A stretch of DNA of 64,000 bases from Hypomyces perniciosus (GCA_008477525.1 SPDT01000006.1:3995501-4059500); one strand, 5' to 3'; counted from the first letter of the stretch, positions 10,654 to 23,223 are shown. Numbers and translations are program-made. Notes: a model not told the origin generated them from the sequence alone.

Positions 10654-12173
10654 TTAAAGACCCTCTTCACCAGCTTTACAAAGTTTTATCTCGCGAACCC
10701 ATTCGGACTTGAGAACCTGGGCCGCGGTGAGCCGGCGGGTGGGATGGGGGTCCAGCACGGAGTAGATGACGTTGCGACAACGAGCCTATAGGTTGTGTTA
10801 AAGAATGTACGGTTAAAACGTCAGTGGGCGAGGTGCAAACATACCCGTTGTAATGACTCGATAGGGCCGTAGCCCTCTTCATCCCGACGGCCCTCCAGGT
10901 ATCGGGCATAGAACTCGTCGTCCTCTTTTTTAGCTACACGCCAAAGATGTCTTCCAGTTCGCATGGCCATGTAGATGACACCACAGGCCCATACGTCCAC
11001 AGCGCGCGCGTCAAACTCCTTGTCCGTGTACTCCTCGGGGGCAATGTAGGGGGCCGAGCCGCACAGGCCAGAGACCATGTGGGCATCCGTCTCCCAAGCC
11101 ATACGGAAGCACTCTCCGTTGCCAAAATCGGTAATTTTGAGGGCACCACGCGTGGTGAGAAGAAGATTCTCGGGTTTCAGATCGCGGTGGGCAACGCCCA
11201 TCTCGTGAAGGTACTCGACGCCCCGCATCATCTGCTTGAAGAAACAGTCGGCTTCTTGTACCTCCAGCTTGCCGCTGGAGAGGATAAGGGTGTAGAGATC
11301 GCCACCAGCACAAAACTCCATGACTTCGCAGTAATCGCCTTTGGCATCCTTTAGGAGATCGAGGGTGTGAATGACGTTGGGGTGGCGAAGCGATGAGGAT
11401 ATGCAAAACTCAGCCGTAAGTCGTTTGCTATACTTCTTCTCCGACTCGTCCGGTCGCCGGCGGAATTCCTTGACAGCAAACAGCTTCTCTCCGCTACCAC
11501 CGACCTTCTTGTGTGATATCCTAACGATGCCAAAGGCGCCGCGACCAACAATCTCCTGGCACTTGCCATATTTTTCTACGAGGGTGGAGTTGGCGTGGTG
11601 TCCGGTTTTCTTTTCGGCAACCTCTTCTTTTTCCTGTCGCAATGAATCGACCCAGTTGGACACTAGAGAAAGGTCGTTTTCAGGAGGAGGCTCCTGTTTC
11701 TTGCCTATAATACTTCGCCACATGTCCGACAGCTTCTCTTGTCTCCGGCTTGACTTGAGATAATGCTCATGGCCTCCTTGGGCCTCGGCGATCATCATGA
11801 AACGCGAAGTGGGTTCCTTGGGTTTGTTTGCGGCGGGCTTCTCGCCGTTCTTTTCGGACGATTCTTTTCGCGGCGCCGGAGAGGAGGTCCCGTTCACAGA
11901 GGCGCCTCGGGGCCGAGCTCCAAGCTCACCATTGGCAGCAGTCTTGGGGAGGTCCTTGCTCGAGAACATGCGGGTGATGCGATCCTTCACGGAGGTCTTC
12001 TCGGGCGTGGGTTTCAGGAATATTTCGCTAGCGGAGGGCGATACGCCGCCGACGTGGGAGCCATCTTGGGAAGCGAGGGCGGGAGACTTCTTTGTCCCAT
12101 CGTGCGACTTGATAGACGAGGGTTTGGAACTCGGGGTGGAGCTCGGTTTCGAGTCGTTGGGAGCTGACGGCAT
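10654..12173 (-). CDS. HAL4/SAT4-type serine/threonine protein kinase
   Basis: Fungal-specific kinase of the HAL4(SAT4)/HAL5/NPR1 group; the yeast members stabilise nutrient and potassium transporters at the plasma membrane. Two exons, 10845-12173 and 10654-10785 (59-bp intron, donor GTATGT), give 486 residues. Residues 1-200 are a Ser/Lys/Pro-rich disordered arm. The kinase domain spans about 202-475: glycine loop GRGAFG at 210-215, AVKEF with Lys235, HRDLKPEN from His329, DFG at 349-351, and APEE at 378-381. The block DARAVDVWACGVIYMAM is typical of the group. All catalytic residues are intact. The ATG at 12173 is preceded by a long pyrimidine-rich leader. Assignment to HAL4 rather than HAL5 or a filamentous-fungal paralogue is not certain. 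Confidence 0.85.
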
Positions 12174-12960
12174 GTTGGGGATGCCGGAGACGAGGGTATG
12201 ATGTAATAATTCGGATATGGTAAGCAGGTTGCGATTGGGACGATGCGTGTTAGTGGTGTAAAAATGTAAGTGCTTGTCGATCCGCGATTTCTAACCAGGC
12301 GACAGGGCGAAAACAGAATGCGACACGGAGCCCGGGTTCGGCGTATGACGGACGAGGTCGCGCCGGCCAACGGAACCGGTTCCGGGGTTGGATCGGGTTT
12401 TTTGCCACAATGAGGATGGTTTCGTAGCAGGAAAGCTAGGGCGACAGCGCAAGGGGGGGCAAAGTTGGACCGGTTTACCGCCGGGGCAGTGGGATACGAT
12501 CAATATAGCCAGACAGCAATCGGTAGATTGTCGATATAGATATAACAGATGCGAGCAATAGTGGTAAGTAGTAGTTATGGAGGGGGGGGTCCAATGAGGG
12601 GCGCTTGCAGCGCAGTGGTGTGGGGGAAAAGGAAAAGGAAACGCCTCGAAGGCGTATGGGCAGAGGCCCAGCAGGGATTCGCTCGTAGGGCGAACAAAAC
12701 GGGGCGGGTGCTGTTTTGTTCTGTTTTTGACTTGTCGGGTGGTTTTGCCTGCTGCAAGGCCAAGGAGGCAGGGTGCGTGGTGGTGGTATAAGTGAGCCGT
12801 TGGGGGTGGGCAGAGTGTGTCTCGAGGAGCCGCGGCTAGTCGGCGAGCGAGGAACCGCCGAAAAAGGAGTAGCAACAGCTGCAGTACTCTACTCGTAGAG
12901 GGATATAGGGGAGCAGAGAAGGCGGCTGGGGCCAGGGCGGAGCAAGGAGAGCGATGAGAG

Positions 12961-13090
12961 AGGCAGAGACTGTGAGGTGAGAGAGAGGGCACGCTACTCG
13001 TAGATTATAGGGAGAAGGGCGAAAAGGGGGCGGGAGGGAGGACGAGGATGCGTGAGAGAGTGTGAGAGAGAGGGAGCGAGCGAGAGGGAA
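12961..13090 (-). promoter_or_regulatory. Long polypyrimidine tract upstream of the HAL4-type kinase
   Basis: On the minus strand this 130-bp block is almost all C and T (CTCTCTC, CCCTCCCGCC and CTTTTCGCCC runs), starting 788 bp upstream of the kinase ATG. It fits the pyrimidine-rich initiation regions of fungal genes and would give a long leader. An open frame covering 12291-12992 on the same strand is Leu/Ser/Pro-rich only because of this composition. Confidence 0.45.
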
Positions 13091-13375
13091 TAAATGGCAA
13101 GGGAAAAAAGCAGGATATTATTATTCTCAATTAGCAGTGAGCGAAAAGGTAAAAGGGTAATCGTAGGGTCGAGGTGGGGACGAGCTTGTAAGTCGTGCCA
13201 AAGGTACAGCGTACGGACACACCCTTGTATGGCTTGTATGGCGGAGCGCCTGGCTGGCCAGGTAGCGACTACCAGGGCGGAACAAAAAAAGAGCCCGGAG
13301 GCTGCTAGGACGTTTTGACTTGGCAGAAGCGGCCTGGCTGAGCCGAGCTGGTGGGCGGGTGGCGAGAGAAAAGAG

Positions 13376-13403
13376 TAAGTGAGTGAGTGAGTGAGTGAGT
13401 GAG
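13376..13403. repeat. GAGT tetranucleotide repeat
   Basis: About six tandem GAGT units, degrading to GAGC at the right side, at the far end of the kinase's pyrimidine-rich upstream region. Confidence 0.85.
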
Positions 13404-16128
13404 CGAGCAACAGACAGAGAGAGACGGTGTGCGGTGTGTCGCATGCGCGTGTGCTTACCGCAGTACGAAGTACTCTGTCAGTCAGTCTGTACTACTCGTA
13501 TGGTACTTCGTAGTAGTTGGTACTTTGCTCGTATTAATTACCTAGTAGTAGGTGCTAGGCCTCCGGCTAGTCTTGGGTCTTTGACTTTAGCTCTCGAGAG
13601 ACATGCGCTGTAGGTTTTGAGGCACTCTCCCCCTAATCTAACGTAAAACAGAGGATTCCAGTTCCATTGTTTGCGTGCAACAACCTGGGTCTTGAGAGGT
13701 ACTTTGTCCACTAACTATTTTGGGTATTACCCGAAAGTACTCTATACATCGAAATTACAGTGGCCTTTTTTTTTTCTGGGCTTGCTCTGAATGAATTTCT
13801 TAATCTTTTTCTTTCTTTACCCATTTAGGACACTTCAACACCGCTGGCTAGTTGGAAATCCCGAAGATGATGAATTGCGCCCAGTGGAGGCTCGCATTGT
13901 GGCAGTACACTTTTTTCTTCGCTAGAGTTGTGCTGGGCTGTGCGACAGCGCCGCCTTCGCCCGCTCACTGGAACTGGACTGGAGGCTGGAGGCTGGAGGA
14001 GAGACGCCAAGAGAGGGAACAGCGCATCGCGAAAAGCGCCGGAACGACATGGAATGAAACGAGATTGACGGCTCCGTTATCTCTCCGAGTACGCGGATAG
14101 GCTACGCTGCAGGGGAGATCATTCGCCAATTACCACTGCCTTCGAGTACGGAATACTACTACAGGTAGTAAGTACTGCTACTAAATGCGACTTTGATGAA
14201 TCGTGCCTTGCAGCAATACGAGTCCATAATAAATACTACTTGTACTTCGTACAGAGCATGGAGTCGTCGTAGTGCTGTGAGAGGGAATTAGGGCTCACAA
14301 TGCGGTTCCCAGACTATCGTCAGCCCTGAGGATGAGCCCTTCACCTAGTAAGTAGTACTAGTAGTACCCCGTTAATGCCAACGCATCCTCTGGAATCCAT
14401 TCCGTCCCGTGTCTCGTGCCCTACCCATAACTATGGTTGGTTAGTTGTCCCTCTTCTCCGCATTGACGAGCCGTCAACACGGTAGGGTAGGTTAGAACTC
14501 GTAGGTAATGTTGCATGCATTGATCACTGTTACATACCATTCATTCCATTCCATGACGAAAACGACGTAATGGGGATCGCATCGTCATTACCTGCCAGTC
14601 GGTGGGTATGACAGCATAGGGACATGCAAGTATTACTGGGCAGTTTGGCATGTAGTAGTATTCCTCAGCCTCAAAGGTCATCGTCGCCAACATTCCCAGC
14701 ATCACACACTATAGCACATTGGACGAATATTGTCTCTTCAATTTCATTCCCTACCCGCGCCAAGACGGCGATCGGGGGCTGCCAAGCCCATCGGACGTGG
14801 CAGTGTTGATTTAATTCAAGTACTCCGTATTTAAACTTACACTTAAGAGTAGTATCTACTACTATTAAACATTCGGTAGCAAAGCAAGAAAAAAAAGACA
14901 AGACATGCAGCCTACAAATAGACCAGAGTCAAGACACAGTCAAGACCCGAATGTCTGATCTCATTGTCTCAGCCTCCCCTCCCCTCCCCTTCCCAATGTA
15001 CCTAATCTAGGTGGTCAACTCTTTTTAGTAGGAATATTTTTCATTATTGGTAGTACGGAATAGTGGTAATATCTCTTTGTCTCTTTTTCCCTTTCCCTGG
15101 GTCGAGGCCCCGCAGGAACCGAAAGATCTATATTAATAGTAGCAAGACATGGTGGTGGAGGGATTCACAGCGTCCCCAACATTTGTAAGCAACATAACGG
15201 AGTGTTTGTAATAATATGTCAACAGTGAAAGCGGGCGCACGCATCATATTAATTACTAGTATGTTGAAGGAGTTAGGGAAGCTCGTGCCATGGGGGACCT
15301 GTACGAGTAGTACTGCAGGTCTACTACTAGCCTCATGCACCCCGACGACTCCCCGAGATGGGAACAGACGGGCCGCTAGAATTCATTCGGAAACGCCTCG
15401 CAAGCCCAGTCGCCATGGTTCCATGTCCCTCGGGCTCCGTATTCCGCGCAGGCACATATACTATCACCCTCACACGCATGAGCCCATGCTTGTCTACTTA
15501 GTACCGAGGAAGTATGTACTCGTATGTACGAAGTACATGCTACGGAGTAGTACTGCATATTACATACCTACTCCTTGTATATATACATGCCAGACCGTGT
15601 CCTTGCAGGAAAAGCACCAAGATGTCCTATTTAAGAACCCTAGCAGTTCAAAGTAGTATCCCATACATATGTACTTCGTACATGCACCCAACATCACCCG
15701 CAGGCCGCCTCATCCTATTCATATGAGGCATTTCCCGTCCCTATGGGATAGTAATAAAAAGTATTTGTCAATCACACAAAGACAACCATTTGACCATTTC
15801 CCGAACGAATCGGCCCCCAACCTATGAAGGTCACAGACATCAGCCGAAAACCCCAGTCGATTGACAGCAGCTTTCCGAATTAGCGCCGCAGTCTTGATCT
15901 TGGTAGTTTTCCTCCAAGGCAAGCCACAGACAGGTTGGGCTGCCAGAAGCATTCCCCATGTGATCTCATAGCAGAGATAGTCGGTCTCCCGCCCCGACAC
16001 GCTACTGTATGGCAGATCTTTGTTATGTAGGAGGTGTCAGCTGTTCGTGTCGATCTGCGTGTTATTCTCCCTGTGACAGACTCGCGTCCCCTGCTGATGC
16101 CACCGGTCTCGTCAATAAAAACGTCGAC

Positions 16129-16160
16129 GACCTGGGTCACTGGGTCACTGGGTCACTGGG
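16129..16160. repeat. Tandem GGGTCACT octamers
   Basis: Three tandem copies of the 8-bp unit GGGTCACT ending in GGGCCTAG. Confidence 0.8.
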
Positions 16161-16981
16161 CCTAGGCTCTGTCCTTTCCCGGCTCATTTTCTTGTCGTAA
16201 TCGCTGTCCTAACGACTCGTTGAGGTCGGTGAATGCACTATCCTAGACTGCCCGTGCCTCATCTCTTGTATCCTATTAGTGGCCCTAACGCTGGTTGTTG
16301 GTACAGAGTACCTCCATGCTACCGGATCGTATGAAGCAAGCGAAAGGCCCCATCAGAAGCAAGCCTGTCTGCAGCCCAAAACACTTGTCTGAGGCAATGA
16401 CCTACCCTACAGGTATTCCCGCCAACTTTGTGCCCTAAACTTCTACTACTACTTCCTAGAAGTACGGAGTACTCGTAATGGATAAACAGGCAAGACAACC
16501 GATGTACTGACAAACGTGTGTCAGACATCCTGGGGCTCGGCCCTGCAGGTACAACTTACAACTACGAGTATATACATCGACCCCAACCTCTCGGTCCAAC
16601 AGAATCTCACACGAAACATCTTTCGTTCCTTTGACCTGCCGCATGGTCCAAGCTCCCCAGATTCATATGTACTAGGCAGGGGACGGGACGCGGGAAATGT
16701 CTTGGTAGACCCTGCCAAGCCAAGATGTCTGGGTGTTCGCCATCGAACCCACTTTCAACGATCCTTGTTAGTAGTAGTATCACTATTACTCCGTATGTTG
16801 ACTTTCCTGTCGGATCCCCATCTTGAGGTGAGACACGTCTTCCAGATTCGGGTATCTATCTCCCTCTGCCAGGAAATTTCCGTCTGGTTAGCTAGCCGGC
16901 TGGCTGGCTGGCTGGCAGGGCGGCGCGGGCGCACTCATGCACGCACGCGCGTCCCCTATCTCCGCGCGTCCACACAAAGCC

Positions 16982-17006
16982 GTCTGTCTGTCTGTCTGTC
17001 TGTCTT
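16982..17006. repeat. GTCT tetranucleotide repeat
   Basis: Six tandem GTCT units. A short GGCT repeat lies about 75 bp upstream (16897-16917). Confidence 0.85.
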
Positions 17007-17450
17007 TGTTGCCGTTACTGTCGCCGTGGCACTAAACGGTCTCACCGGCAGCCCAATGCTGAGTGCTCCTTGATGCAGGAACGGAGCGGTGAGCTTTTAT
17101 TGACTACGCGTATCGGACGGTTGGCCGTCTCAGCTGAAATGACGAGGTAGCCCGGAGTCGTCATTCGCGGCCTTGTGCTGGACGCCTCGGCATTAGGGGA
17201 GCTGCTGGAAATGTGCCAAGAAGGCTAGAGCAAACAAAAGCCCAGCTATCCAAGACTCTTGATCCATGGGCTGGATTTGTAGTAGTACTACTACTACTAC
17301 GAGTGCATGGCTAGGGCGGAAAACAAATTGGTGCATCAGAATTATTTTTTTGGTTTATCTTAAGCCACTCAATCCCCCATCAACCAACGTTCTGTGCTTA
17401 CTCAGACCCCCCGAAGCAGATATTCAATGCCTCGGCCAAAGGTCCAAAAG

Positions 17451-19705
17451 CTAGCTCAATTTGGGACTCTTTGTCTCATCAATACCTTTGGGTGTATCTG
17501 AGACACCAATCTCAGACACAAGAGCAGCCAGTCTGTTTTCTGATGGTGGCGGTAGATGGTCTAGATGGCCCCGTTTGAAATTCTCGACCCGCGCTTGCAA
17601 AGGAGGTAGTAGTGAGACCATAGTCTCATCTACCAAGTTTCCCAGCTTCTTAAAATAGTCCTTCTCCCTGACGTGTTTAGTCAGGTACATGGCTGGTGTG
17701 TTGGTCTGGTTCGGCTTTATCCGTTGATTTATCGCCTCCTCGTAGGCCCGGTCGTACACGTCGAAGTCGACTGCTGTTGGAGAATCCGAAACGATATCCG
17801 GCGTCGCCTCGTCCATAGCAAAGTCGTCTCTTGCTCCGGTGCCAATGCCCAGGAACAAAGGTTCTTGGTCACTCGCGTCTCGTGTGCGTCCCTTAACATC
17901 TTCACCATCTCCTTGCGCGTCTCCTTCCGAGATAATCAAGGTCTTTTGTTTGGTGATGAAGCTCGCAATGTGAGCATTCGATGCTTTCTCCTTGGCGAGA
18001 TCCAAGGACTTGTGCTGGCTGCTGTCGCTGTCCATGCTCCCTGGTTGACGGTCGAATTTATTGCGCCTACCAGATAGCACCGACTTGAATCGGTGAATGG
18101 CCTTTACCACACAAAGAAGGTGGTCCATCTTCCTGGTAAAGGCGCGACTCAGTTCTAGCTCGTTCGGCGGCTCAACCGGATGAGCGCAGTTTTCCTCGGT
18201 CGAGAGGAGCGCATCAGTTCCTTCTTTTGTTACCCAAGGATGTTCCTAAGATGGGGAGTCAGCGTCGACACTTCAACATATCATGGTTGCGATTTCAGCA
18301 CACTTACCCGCAGTTCAGCCATCGTGATCCGGGACTCTGGGTCCTTTTGTAAAACCTTTGCCATGAGATCGACAAATGAAGGGTTCTCATCGTCTGGTAT
18401 ATATGGCTCCTCAGTCTTGATAGCCTCGTATATCTCCAGCATAGCCTCCCTATTGAATGGCAATCTACCATATCTGAGGCAATAAAGTGTGACGCCCATG
18501 GACCAGATATCGGCTGCCGTTCCTGATACCTCGCTGTGTTTACCGCACAATTCAGGCGGTAAGAAGGCCGGAGATCCGGCGGACTTGGCCGTCCTCATGT
18601 TGTCAGGTTTCTTGAACATCTCAGAGACCCCGAAGTCGACAACCTTGAGAACGTCATCCTCTGACAACAGCAGGTTATCGGGTTTAATGTCACGGTGGAT
18701 GACGCCTTGAGCGTGTACTATTTGGAGGTGTTAGTGGTAGGCGTGGAAGCGGCGGGTCAAGGGAGTCCCCGACTTACAGTATTCGATACCCAATATCAAG
18801 TCTCGAAACCAAAAGCGACACTCCTCTTCATTGTAAGGCTCTGTCCGGTCATCTAATCCCACATTCATAATGACACCCTTTTTGCACATCTCCATGACAA
18901 TGTACAAAGAATCCTCATCAGGATCATCTAGAACCTCGATGAGCTGGGCCAGATTCGGGTGGTTGAGTTTCTTCATGATGGCAATTTCTTCCCTGATGAA
19001 AAACAGGGCATCGCTCTTTTCACTCGCACGTAGTCCGCTGAGCGAGGCGGCGCCCCTGCCAGGTATGCGTCTTGGTACTCCCATGGGACCTTGTCGCATT
19101 GCCTGGGACTGAGCTCGTCTCCGTAGACGTACCTTTGAGAATTCCTTGATTGCCTACAACCCCCACTAAGCACTGCATTGTCTTGAGAATATAGAGATGA
19201 AGTGATACTCACAAATTCATTTCCAAACTGATCGGTCGCCAGGTGTACAGAACCGTAGGAGCCTCGTCCGATCTCATCCATGATCAAGTACTGGTTTATC
19301 CTGTGGTGTGTTCGGCCATCAGACTCATCGTTGGTGAACTCGACGTGTGCGTCCAAGGTCTCCTATTAAGAGGTGTTAGCCACCTAGTTTTCTTTGTGCT
19401 TGACCAGGCGTTGAAGCAGGAAAACCCACCTTGATATGGCGATGCGCACTCGGAGTGCGCTTATGCTGCCTCATGGGGCTGGCGAAGCCATGTAGAGGGA
19501 GCGGCTCAGAACTGCGGCGCAACTCAACTGGTCAGCAGTCGTGGTATGAGAGGGAGAAGAAAGCCGTCACGCACATGGCAGAGACAAGCGGCGGGCGCGA
19601 GTCCTCTGGCTTGACAATATCATCTTGACCGTTGAGAGTGACTCTAGGCGACTGGACACGCGGTGGCGCCGACCTGGTGCCAGGCGACTCTGGAGGAGTT
19701 TCCAT
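17451..19705 (-). CDS. CaMKK/SNF1-activating-type protein kinase
   Basis: Homologue of Ca2+/calmodulin-dependent protein kinase kinase and of yeast SAK1/TOS3/ELM1 and S. pombe Ssp1, which phosphorylate the activation loop of AMPK/SNF1. Six exons, 19575-19705, 19430-19511, 19213-19362, 18778-19153, 18308-18717 and 17451-18245, give 647 residues; introns are 59-67 bp. Kinase motifs: GRGSYG at 103-108, AIKEFSK with Lys124, HRDIKPDN from His254, DFG at 274-276, and the group-typical SPAFLPPEL and ADIWSMGVTLYC. The R/P-rich insert after the VAIK lysine (RLRRRAQSQAMRQGP, PRRIPGRG) is a CaMKK family mark. Residues about 385-647 form an acidic, mostly disordered tail beginning HPWVTKEGTDALLS. The ATG at 19705 was chosen because no upstream in-frame ATG exists. 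All catalytic residues are present. Confidence 0.88.
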
Positions 19706-20448
19706 AACTGACGGCCTCACCAAGAGACTGAGTCCGGGAGAGAGGCTTGCAGCTCGGAGAGATGAGAGAGTGAGTATTCGGGACAACCTGTGTGTTTCAC
19801 AGTTGTTGTACTCCGTATTATAAGTAGAGAAATTTGTGATATAATAGCAAATAAAGTGTAGTCTCAGCCCGTGATAGACTGCTCCTGGACTTATTACTTG
19901 CTAGATACATGAGGCTGAAAGTGAGATGTTCCAACCATTGGAGGGGTACGGAGTACTAGTAGACTAGATATCAGCCTCTGCCATCCTTCCTCGTGAGGCG
20001 GGGCCATCTAACTAACAGAGTACTACTACTTCGTACCTCGGGCTTCTTCACCATATCGACAAGATATAGGCGCCAAACACCTAGCATTTACAAGAAATCC
20101 ATGAATAGTAGTTGCTTGCTATTACTTGCAGGTTGCTGCTATTATACTGATGCCCAGGGATCACCAGATAGGTAGGTAGTTTAGTACCATCTACGGAGTA
20201 TATACCCTTGACATTGCTATGAATGCCCCGCCATATCGCCCATATTAGATAAGGCTAATCGTAACCGTCCCCTATCAACATCCACCTCAAGATTGTAATC
20301 GAGACTCAACCTCAAGCCGTCTCGTCGGACAGAGCCAGCTCGTCTACAGACGACGACAGCGCATCTTAACCAATCCATTGGCCTGTCGCATTTCCAACTC
20401 CATATAGCAGTCGACAAGGCGACCCTCAACACCTCTTCAGTCGTCACA
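19706..20448. other. Divergent promoter region of the CaMKK-type kinase and BET5
   Basis: A 743-bp gap between divergent start codons. It holds four TAC-palindromes (19809, 19947, 20027, 20192) and TACTAC-type tracts in its middle. The last 180 bp before BET5 are C/T-rich on the plus strand. No gene is seen. Confidence 0.55.
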
Positions 20449-21057
20449 ATGGTCGTCTACTCATTCTACATCTTCGACCGCCATAGTACGTTCGCCCACT
20501 CCTATCCTATCCCCCCCCCTTGACGACAACGTTCACTAACCCCATCCCCTTTCTCTTCTCTAGCCGAATGCATCTACGTCAAGTCATGGCTCCCAGCAAG
20601 CCCCCCAGACTCCCGACCCAGCACCGCTCCGGTCATTTCCTCCTCCGATGACGCCAAACTCGTCTTCGGCACCGTCTTCTCCCTGCGCAACATGGTCCGC
20701 AAACTCGGCGGCGACGACGACGCCTTCATAAGCTACCGGACCGGCCAGTATAAGCTGCACTTCTACGAGACCCCCGCCAACCTGCGCTTCGTCCTCACCA
20801 CCGACACCACCTCGGCCAGCATGCGCAACGTTCTGCACCAGATTTACATCAACCTATGGGTCGAGTATGGTACGTCTTATGTGGAGAAATTGCGCATGTT
20901 TCAATAGTCATTGTAGTAGTGACTTGGAAGCTGATGTATTTGTGTCGTGATAGTGGTTAAGAACCCCCTTGCGCCTGTCGAGCACAAGGGCGGCGAGGGT
21001 GTCAAGAATGAGCTCTTCGAGCTAGGCCTAGATCAATTCATAAGGGGCCTCATGTGA
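20449..21057 (+). CDS. BET5: TRAPP complex subunit BET5 (TRAPPC1)
   Basis: Core subunit of the TRAPP complexes, which act as guanine nucleotide exchange factor for the Rab GTPase Ypt1/Rab1 at ER-Golgi and autophagic membranes. Three exons, 20449-20485, 20564-20869 and 20954-21057 (introns 78 and 84 bp, both with GTACGT donors), give 136 residues. The longin-fold blocks are clear: MVVYSFYIFDRHTECIY, LVFGTVFSLRNMVRKL, SYRTGQYKLHFYETP, and the C-terminal VVKNPLAP, ELFELGLDQFIRGLM. A Pro/Ser-rich loop of about 25 residues (WLPASPPDSRPSTAPV) replaces the short yeast loop, as is usual in filamentous fungi. Length and ends agree with the family. Confidence 0.92.
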
Positions 21058-21544
21058 AACCGACATGGCATCTTTTGCCTCTTGAGAACAGCGCCGGGTT
21101 TCACCAAGACGACTCGTCGGAAATCAGATCCACACAAGGCTTTGCGATGGCTAGTCTTGATATAAGCTGGATGGACAATGTCTGCCCCAGTATACATACA
21201 CACCACCAGCAAGACCACCCACCGTCTTCGGCAACCATTTCACGAAGAGGACGACACGACCACTGCCGCTTCTGGGGAGGAGTTGGCCATAGATATTGAC
21301 AAGCTGGCATATCACGGTGCCGTGCAACGGAGTTCGTACATAGAAGCGCACGGGGTGGAGGGAAACAAGCAAGCAAGCAAGCAGATAGACCAAACGCCAG
21401 CTGTTTTGCCCGTCATTCAACCCATAATACTATACTAATGCTCCCGAATCAGCCCGATACCTTCCAAATAAACACCATGGCCCATAGACTCTGCTAGTAT
21501 ATATATGTATATCTTATACAAAAAGCGCACTACTACTACAAGTT
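21058..21544. other. Short convergent intergenic region
   Basis: This stretch of 487 bp holds the 3' ends of BET5 (+) and PEX3 (-), with AT-rich polyadenylation-type sequence near 21495-21530 and a CAAG repeat at 21366-21381. I see no gene. Confidence 0.6.
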
Positions 21545-23223
21545 TTAAGAAGACTTTTGAGCCCGTTCCCATGCACCTTCAAAGCTCGCTTCCCGACCGA
21601 CTACTACTACGCTGCCCTCCACTGTGCTTTGCTGGGCGTCTTCGGATTTGACGTATATGGCACTCTCCATTAGTCCCTCCTCCCTTATTTCGTTCTCCCA
21701 GTTGCTCGAGTACACCACCGCGGAGAAAGCCTCAAGGTCCCGTACCGTCTCCATTTCATGGAGATACTCATTGGTCTCACCGTTGCCAATGACATGAGCC
21801 TGTCGCGTCAGAACCGACAGAATTTTGGGCAACAAGATAGCCCTGGTGCGCTTGAGATTGGTATTCGTTGCTAGAGTAGCGGCATTGTCGTTCAAAGGGA
21901 GCTCGTACGCCTCACTGGCCAGCTTCTTGTCTACCAAATGGGAGAAGCCCGAGTCAAGCAGGAGAGTGAGGATGTGCGAGAAGGCCGGCGATTCGATAAG
22001 ATCAGCTGTCTCGTCAAGCAACCGCCGTAGGCCAGCCGGCGACTGCTGAGAACTATTCTCAAGAGATGGGCTATTGTCCCCCAGGATGCCTGACTCGCGG
22101 ATCACCTCGTCTTCTCTGTCCTTGGGTGGCAAGAGGAAGGCCAGCCAGTCTGCGCCCCTCCGCTCCTCGGATGTGGCGCCCTCAACCAGCTTCCTTACCT
22201 CCATGGTCAAGTCGGCAACACGGTCAAATGTGACCAAGTCGCGAGGGCTCAGGCTCCCAAAGACCGTCCGTACGGCGCTCTCGACGCGGTGCATCACCTC
22301 GACCCAGCCCTTGTTCAGAAGCCACCAACTGAAGGTTAGATATTTGCGGTTCGTGTCAAAGTCGCTGCCATACGATTGCTCTGTGTTGTCATCATCGTTG
22401 TTCTCGAGACTGATGGTTGCATGTTGAGCTCCGGTCGCAAGGGCTACAACACTCGATAGGTAACTGCGTCGGCCGAGAAGGTTAAGCTGGACCCTCGTCA
22501 GCATGGCGAGGAGGGCGAGCGTGTATATCAGAGTGAACGACCTAGTGACGGCTGTACCGATGACGGTGTTAGCTTTTCAATTCCCACTGACAGTTCTGAA
22601 AAAAGCACATACCACTGATGGTCAACTCATCCCACAGCTGTCTCTTGGTCTTTCGAGCCTTCGGCGGTGCAGCATCTTGTTGAGTAACATCTGCGGCGGC
22701 ACCGAATGGGGATGGGGTCGCAATCTGGCTGGCGTGTATACCACTCTCGCTCTGCATGCTGGCCATGCTCTTGCCGTCTTCCTCCGTGAGGGTTGTGTCG
22801 GCGATGCTCGGAGGAGTGGTTGATTCGCCGCTCTTGAGACTCCTCGCGGAGCTCTTGATCTGCTGAATCTCATAGGTGATCTGCTCCGTATTCAGAGCAT
22901 TGGTGATGTTGGTCGTGGCAGTGGGCAGAAGGGCCAGAACCGTGAAGGTGCAGTCGTCTTGATTCTGTTCAAATCGACGGCGCAGGCTAACGCGACAACA
23001 GCCAGTCAGTTAGGAACGAAACGAGGAGCGTACGTACGCCTTTCATCACGCAGGTATGGACTTACTTCTCCTTGGCGATGCGATCGCTGCTCATGCGCTC
23101 GCGTGCATCGTTGATCTTGGACAGGACGTACTGCGTCACGACATAGCCTGCACCAACGATGCCGACGCCAACGGCAATGGGCGTTCTGTTCTGACGCAAC
23201 CAGCGCCGGGCCGACGAGAACAT
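21545..23223 (-). CDS. PEX3: Peroxisome biogenesis factor PEX3
   Basis: Peroxin-3, an integral peroxisomal membrane protein that docks PEX19 and so inserts other membrane proteins; it also anchors pexophagy receptors and inheritance factors. Three exons, 23066-23223, 22613-22986 and 21545-22551 (introns 79 and 61 bp), give 512 residues. The start MFSSARRWLRQNRTPIAVG leads into a hydrophobic segment (about residues 15-36), the targeting and membrane anchor. Family blocks follow: RRRFEQNQDDCTFTVLALLP, KRQLWDELTISGAVTRSFTLIYTLALLAMLTRVQLNLLGRRSYL (given here as adjacent pieces), and a C-terminal cytosolic domain with FSHLVDKKL. Residues about 98-170 are Ser/Thr-rich, as is usual in filamentous fungi. 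It lies head to head with ATG101. Confidence 0.92.

Larger units (their letters stand above)
12174..17450. other. 5.3-kb gene-free interval, rich in microrepeats
   Basis: It runs from the HAL4-type kinase start to the 3' end of the next kinase. The first 0.9 kb is probably kinase leader and promoter. The rest has no frame with a recognisable domain. It holds TAC-palindrome copies at 13464, 13504, 14243, 14821, 15527, 15541, 15672, 16463 and 16787, many TAG/TAC trinucleotide tracts (for example 14347-14366 and 17278-17302), GAGT, GTCT and GGGTCACT repeats, and AT-rich patches. No transposon ends or reverse-transcriptase or transposase motifs were seen. Confidence 0.55.

Noticed and set aside
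12291..12992. 233-codon minus frame upstream of the HAL4-type kinase
   Set aside because: Its Leu/Pro/Ser composition follows directly from the pyrimidine-rich leader; there is no family feature.
19127..19132. Strong donor-like GTACGT after the VAIK-lysine region of the CaMKK-type kinase
   Set aside because: Reading through gives the conserved block RLRRRAQS of the family, so the site is coding and probably not used.
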